Part shown: positions 58,681 to 64,000 of the stretch, piece after piece
How positions within the stretch are numbered: position 1 is the first letter of the stretch
Layout of the letters: the number at the start of each line of letters is the position of its first letter
From: Scylla paramamosain
Lineage: Eukaryota > Arthropoda > Malacostraca > Decapoda > Portunidae
Reading direction: 5' to 3'
Assembly: GCF_035594125.1 (NCBI RefSeq)
Contig: NC_087152.1
Location: 16,026,001-16,090,000 of the forward strand
DNA: 64,000 bases
Translations under genes and position numbers: made by a program
The notes under the pieces: generated by a model
The model's input: only the letters and a program-made list of their open reading frames with translations
The model's database searches: none
What the model was told of the DNA's origin: nothing

Positions 58681-60260
58681 ATGGAGGTATTCGTGAAACC
58701 ACACAGGCAATTTCCCTCACAAGAGCAGTCGCCCTCAGAACAGCTGGAACTCTCAGGAATAATTCTCAGACCTTCAGAGGAGCTGCGACAAGAAACAGAT
58801 ATACATCTTTGGATAGCAGTCATCAAAGGGAAAGTGAGGCGCGCGATACATACATACATCAGGCAAAGCTCGAAATTCAGGAGGATATATCACAAGAAGT
58901 GCAGATCAAGGCTTATTGTCAGCAAAGTCCGGTAAATGCATTACAGTGATCCAAATAACCGAAAATACGATGTGTTATTCGATGTTGCTCCTTACTCAAG
59001 ACCTTCCACTGTTAGAGCGGATTTAGTTAATAGGAATCAATATATATTATTAGCAGAATGTCATTGACTACATATCCTCATTCCCCGAGCTTCCATTAAT
59101 ATAACAGTTCCTCTCACTATAATACGTACTGATAGATGTACTGGATAAAACTATAAGGCAGCAAAATTAAACAATATTCACCAACACGGCATGTGGCCAA
59201 CAACATTTATGAGCCGGCGGGGAGCAGCGGCGTGAGTGGCAATAATGTGAAGATGGATGGATCCACACACGCGGGACGGGGAGCTGGTGAGTACAAAAGG
59301 ACAATCAATTGATTATACTAATAAGTACTGATACATATTGAATATGCTGTGCTTCCCTTGTGTCGATGTGCGCTCCGACCTCTCCTGAAAGGATCATCTT
59401 CATGCATCAAGACGGATCCACGCAGGCGGCAAGAATCGACACAGATTGGTTCAGAGATCACAGAGAATGTGCGATATCTCTTGCAAGGCTAAGCAACTGG
59501 CGACCTGAATCCCACTGAGCCAGTATCTTTAATGGGCGGGAGGAGAAGGAACAAGGGTGAGTCCCGCGGAAATGGTGCTTAATGAGGGAAAAGTCTGCTG
59601 GCTTATTCTGGAGCAGTCCCTGTCATTGAAGAAGGTGGTAGCTGGACGCTGGACTCGCCAATGAACTCTGGTGGAAGCTGGTGTTATCGCCGGAAATGAC
59701 AGCGCTGGTGTGTGCTCATATATTTATGTTTTTTTTTTTTTTTTTAAGTAAAAACATTTAAGGGACGTTTGGGATGATGTAAGAAGTATCATGTGCAAGG
59801 AAACTTATACCAATTAATATTACGTGTGCTCGTACATTCAGACCTTTGAGTGATGCATGCAGGGGGGTTTAGGATAATGTAAGAAGTATTACATGCGAAG
59901 AAACGTATATCAAATTAATATTTCCTTTGTATTATTATTATTTTTTTTGTTTGTTTGTTTATTTCTAAGCATTTGCTATGCTACGTATTGCCAGTTAAAC
60001 TTTGCTGTGAACTGCAACCACCACTGACGACATAAAGCATAAGGCATAAAAAAAAAAAAAAAAATATGTGAAAAAAATCAAAACACATTAACCACAATGA
60101 AAAAAAAAAAAAAATCTAAATAATAATCTGCGTAAGACAGCGAGAAATTGGAGCATTTCCTGTCTGCTTGTTATGAAAATATGACTAATGAAATTGCAGG
60201 AAAAGTGTGGAAGATAAGAAACGTAATGAAAGACTGGCTTGTCATGCAAGTCTTGGGATT
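58681..60260. other. Upstream flank, no gene
   Basis: Unique sequence. A plus-strand frame of 84 codons at 58681-58935 has no motif. A similar GTTTRGGAT/GGGATGATGTAAGAAGTAT element occurs at 59768 and 59870, an old 100-bp duplication. Poly-A and poly-T runs at 59730-59745 and 60050-60115. Confidence 0.45.
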
Positions 60261-60263
60261 TGC

Positions 60264-60327
60264 TGAATGAATGAACGCATGAATGAATGAATGAGTAAAT
60301 GAATGAGTGAATGAATGAGTGAAAGAA
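60264..60327. repeat. (GAAT)n tetranucleotide repeat
   Basis: Imperfect GAATGAATGAATGAGT units over about 64 bp. Confidence 0.92.
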
Positions 60328-61144
60328 TATTTATTTCAAGACGCCGGCATCACATAACGCTAAGAAACATGGATGGCTCATGACGACACCTGATAGTCTG
60401 ATCTTTAAATCCATTCATTGGCGATAAACATGAAGCAATAAAGACAGACCTCACAGATGCATTAAGTCTTTTCGAAGGCATTACATATTTCATCACCGGA
60501 GGGAAGTCATTGAGAAAAGCGATATAATAACCACTTAATTTCTTCATCAGCAAAGCGTTATGAAATAGAGACAAACATTAGGGAGTGTATTTAATTCATC
60601 CCAAGGCATTAAATTATTCAAGCACAGCAGGAAAGCCAAGAACAGCAGCTGAGTGAAAACCTTTAAAGATACGTTCGTACACACAGAGCAATGCAACAGT
60701 TCATATTAGCGAGCATAACTTTCCATTACGTGCAGCACTTGGGTATGATATGATTCAAATATGATCCAATTGTAACGTGTGCGCATTATTACTCGTTATG
60801 CAGACTAACGCTAACAAAAAATTCGGTTATTGGCTCCACTACATTATGATATACGTGCCGAGAAAAATTTCCATAATCGTGCATTGAGTGTCGTTGCGAG
60901 GCATGGGCGAGTCAAACACCGCGATGCGAATGTCACTCATCCTCTCATTAACTGGTGTGTTCGCCAGTGACGGAGTTATTACGCATCATCAGCGCAACAG
61001 TGCAATGCGTTTCACAGATCTTTTAAAAGCTGTATTCCAGGTAAGTCGGAGTCTGTTTTGTCTGTTTATCAGTTTGTTTCTTTGCTTGTCGATCCGTCTG
61101 TCCGTCTGTCTATCTATTCGTTCGTCATATTGATAGTAAGTCCG

Positions 61145-61149
<5 letters not shown>

Positions 61150-61228
<79 letters not shown>
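61150..61228. repeat. (CT)n microsatellite
   Basis: About 79 bp of CT, preceded by TGTCTGTCTATC-type sequence. Confidence 0.97.
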
Positions 61229-61231
<3 letters not shown>

Positions 61232-63280
61232 TTACTGATAAGCCAAATCGAACCGAAGATTGGAAATTTTCATGTACATCACAGAAAAAAAATAACAATA
61301 ACCTCACCCGGAGCTGTCAAGCCAATTGAAAAAAAAAAAAATTGTTGGGGTAAGTACGCAAAGCAGACCATCTCTTATTTGACTACTGAAAAAAAAAAAA
61401 AAAAAACGCAGTCATCCCGAGAATTCAACCACAATCTGCATGTTACGATCAGGTCCCATTTTACGAGCGGTGTAACGAGGCCAACAGTAAGGCTAATGCG
61501 ATTATTGGGCTTTATTGAAATGAAAACCCTGGTTGGCTAGCGGAGTGGGTAGGGTAAGTATTCAATAGTGGAGTGAAGGGCGTGTACGGCAGCAGCGAGG
61601 ACGGATATGATGTATAGGTGACTGTGCCAGGGAGGGAAAAGCTTTTAAGACCTCTCGTGTTGCTTAATTGTAAAAAAATAAAGAGAATAAAGAAAGTATT
61701 CACGTTTAAAAAGCTTGTGTAAAAAAAAAAAAACGATGCGGTGCTGCGTGTGGTGTGAGCGAAAAGGGTGTGTGTGCATGAAAGGGTGGTGCATTTTTGT
61801 GCTTGTTATTTCTGAATGTTATTTTGTTTGTTTGTTTTATATGTGTATATTTTTCTTTCTGCTTTGTTGGGCGCCATCTGCCAGTGCTGTTGGCCACATG
61901 TTCATACGCAAAGCAAAATGCATTTAGCGCAATATAACTACATAGCAGTACTCATTCTGTTTCATATATGACTACCTTTGGACTAGAGATAAAAATCCAT
62001 CAACTGTGGGCATCTGCAGGCATTCTCGTGGATAAAATCACCTAGTGTATAAACAGCTGCTAGGGCCCAGATGTGTCCAGCGCCGGTGCTTGGAAAGAAA
62101 TGGATCCCTCCTGTGGGATGACCGGGTTGGGAGGGACAGGTTTCATTCCTGACCGAAAAGAAGTTCTCGACTGGTATTCACTACCATCCAACCTTACGAG
62201 CTATTGACACTGTAAGGCCTCGATCGCAGAGCCTCGCCATGCTGAGAACCATAGGATATTGCAGCTCCCTAAGGTAAAGCGTCTGTTTCCGTCATTGGTC
62301 TGCGAGATAGTAGTGGTGACATCTTTCGGTTTCCAGAAAGAGATGTACCTACTTTTAAGGTGCTGATATCGCGTGTCTGCTGACATGCATCAGGTGCTCA
62401 GTCACATTCACGGCAGCACATTCCATGTGCATTGGATTACAAATTGTAAACAGATAATAACTTCAATATCTCTCTCTCTTTTAAAAATGAAGGTTGATCC
62501 TTGTTGTTCGGACACGTGCCCCGCTCGTGATAGCTTTGTTCCGAGTCGTCCCATCTGCTGTAGAGGCTTAGCTTTAGGATGTTGTTTTAAAGAGAGTGAG
62601 ACCTGACGAGATGCTTTCAGTTGACGACTGGTGCAGATTCGAAACTGTACTGCATCTAACTGAATACTTAGTATATTAAATTTTCAATGTCCAGGTGAAA
62701 TACTCTCATCTCTGCCGGCAGATGGAACAGATACGCGTGCGTGGCAAAAACGATAATTGGTACGAGTGTTGAGAGAGACAAGGCTTTGGCACACAGTAAA
62801 CGAGGCGGCACACTAAACTTTCTAAGTTACTTCTACAGAACATATGGTGCACACGTGTAATAAAGTGTTTGAATTCTACTAAATGGTGAGGGCACATGAG
62901 ACACTGGGACCAGAGAATACTTGGACATTGATAATCCCTTGGGTCGTCCTCTTTAAAACAGACACTGGACCTCTTCGTGAATAAGCAACACTATCTGAAG
63001 CTGGGAGAAGTATACTTAATGACTTTACCGGCAGTTCTATATTCGCAATCAAAAGCCTCTCGATAGGTTTCACTTCCACCTTCAAAATATCGGACAGGTG
63101 GAACCGCTAAGATCTCAGGTGTACTACGCAGACCATGTGTAATCGAAGCAGATGCAAATTTTATGTAAGTCCGCGAGTAGGAGAAAATCTTTTTTCTATT
63201 TCAGTTACAATTAAGCCTCAATAGAGAGGCTCTTGATAATTATGTACTGACTAAATTTAATAACAGCTTTCAGATTATTC
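61229..63280. other. Upstream flank, no gene
   Basis: Unique sequence with poly-A runs at 61330, 61390 and 61722. Short frames on both strands, none with a recognisable motif. No cadherin repeat motif found on the minus strand. Confidence 0.45.
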
Positions 63281-63281
63281 A

Positions 63282-64000
<719 letters not shown>

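Noticed and set aside
58653..58859. Cys-rich minus-strand frame (SEGDCSCEGNCLCGF) that looks EGF-like
   Set aside because: Cys spacing does not fit EGF and the stretch overlaps the reverse-transcriptase relic and its flank on the other strand.

Overview
The window is eukaryotic and most likely from a decapod crustacean. It has small exons scattered through very long introns, an extreme density of (AC)n, (AG)n, (AT)n and (AAT)n microsatellites, and 5'-truncated LINE copies. The species is an inference; the sequence does not name it.

The main content is one large minus-strand gene. I reconstruct it as 30 coding exons from 54250 down to 6245. All splice phases chain, and the spliced length is a multiple of three (about 1956 residues) if one surplus base in exon 6 is set aside. 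The product is a type III classical cadherin of the neural-cadherin (CadN/CadN2) family. In order it has a putative signal peptide, seven cadherin repeats, the non-chordate classic cadherin domain, EGF, laminin G, EGF, laminin G, two EGF-like modules, one transmembrane helix split between two exons, and a cytoplasmic tail of about 400 residues. The tail keeps a catenin-binding-like motif but has an unusual Cys/His-containing C-terminus. An AATAAA lies 59 bases after the stop codon. The start exon (54109-54250) is the least certain part.

Layout by region: 1-6180 lies downstream of the gene and holds a 29-bp tandem array of acceptor-like units, LINE 3' fragments and a PIF/Harbinger-derived element with TIRs and a TAA target duplication. 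6245-17436 holds the tail, membrane, EGF/LamG and NC exons. 17437-38544 holds the cadherin-repeat exons, separated by microsatellites, a degenerate in-frame coding repeat (19.8-20.7 kb) and a 2.5-kb LINE (29.07-31.62 kb). 38545-50609 is one 12-kb intron with no recognised exon. Exon 2 is at 50.6 kb and the putative first exon at 54.1 kb. 54251-64000 holds a second LINE copy, two further LINE fragments, short tandem repeats and otherwise no recognisable gene.

No rRNA, tRNA, CRISPR array or bacterial-type operon was seen. The sequence does not show a new multi-gene system. The most unusual signals are the one-base break in a conserved cadherin exon, two GC-AG introns, microsatellites fused to splice sites, the divergent tail, the array of splice-acceptor-like units and a 41-residue coding repeat inside an intron.
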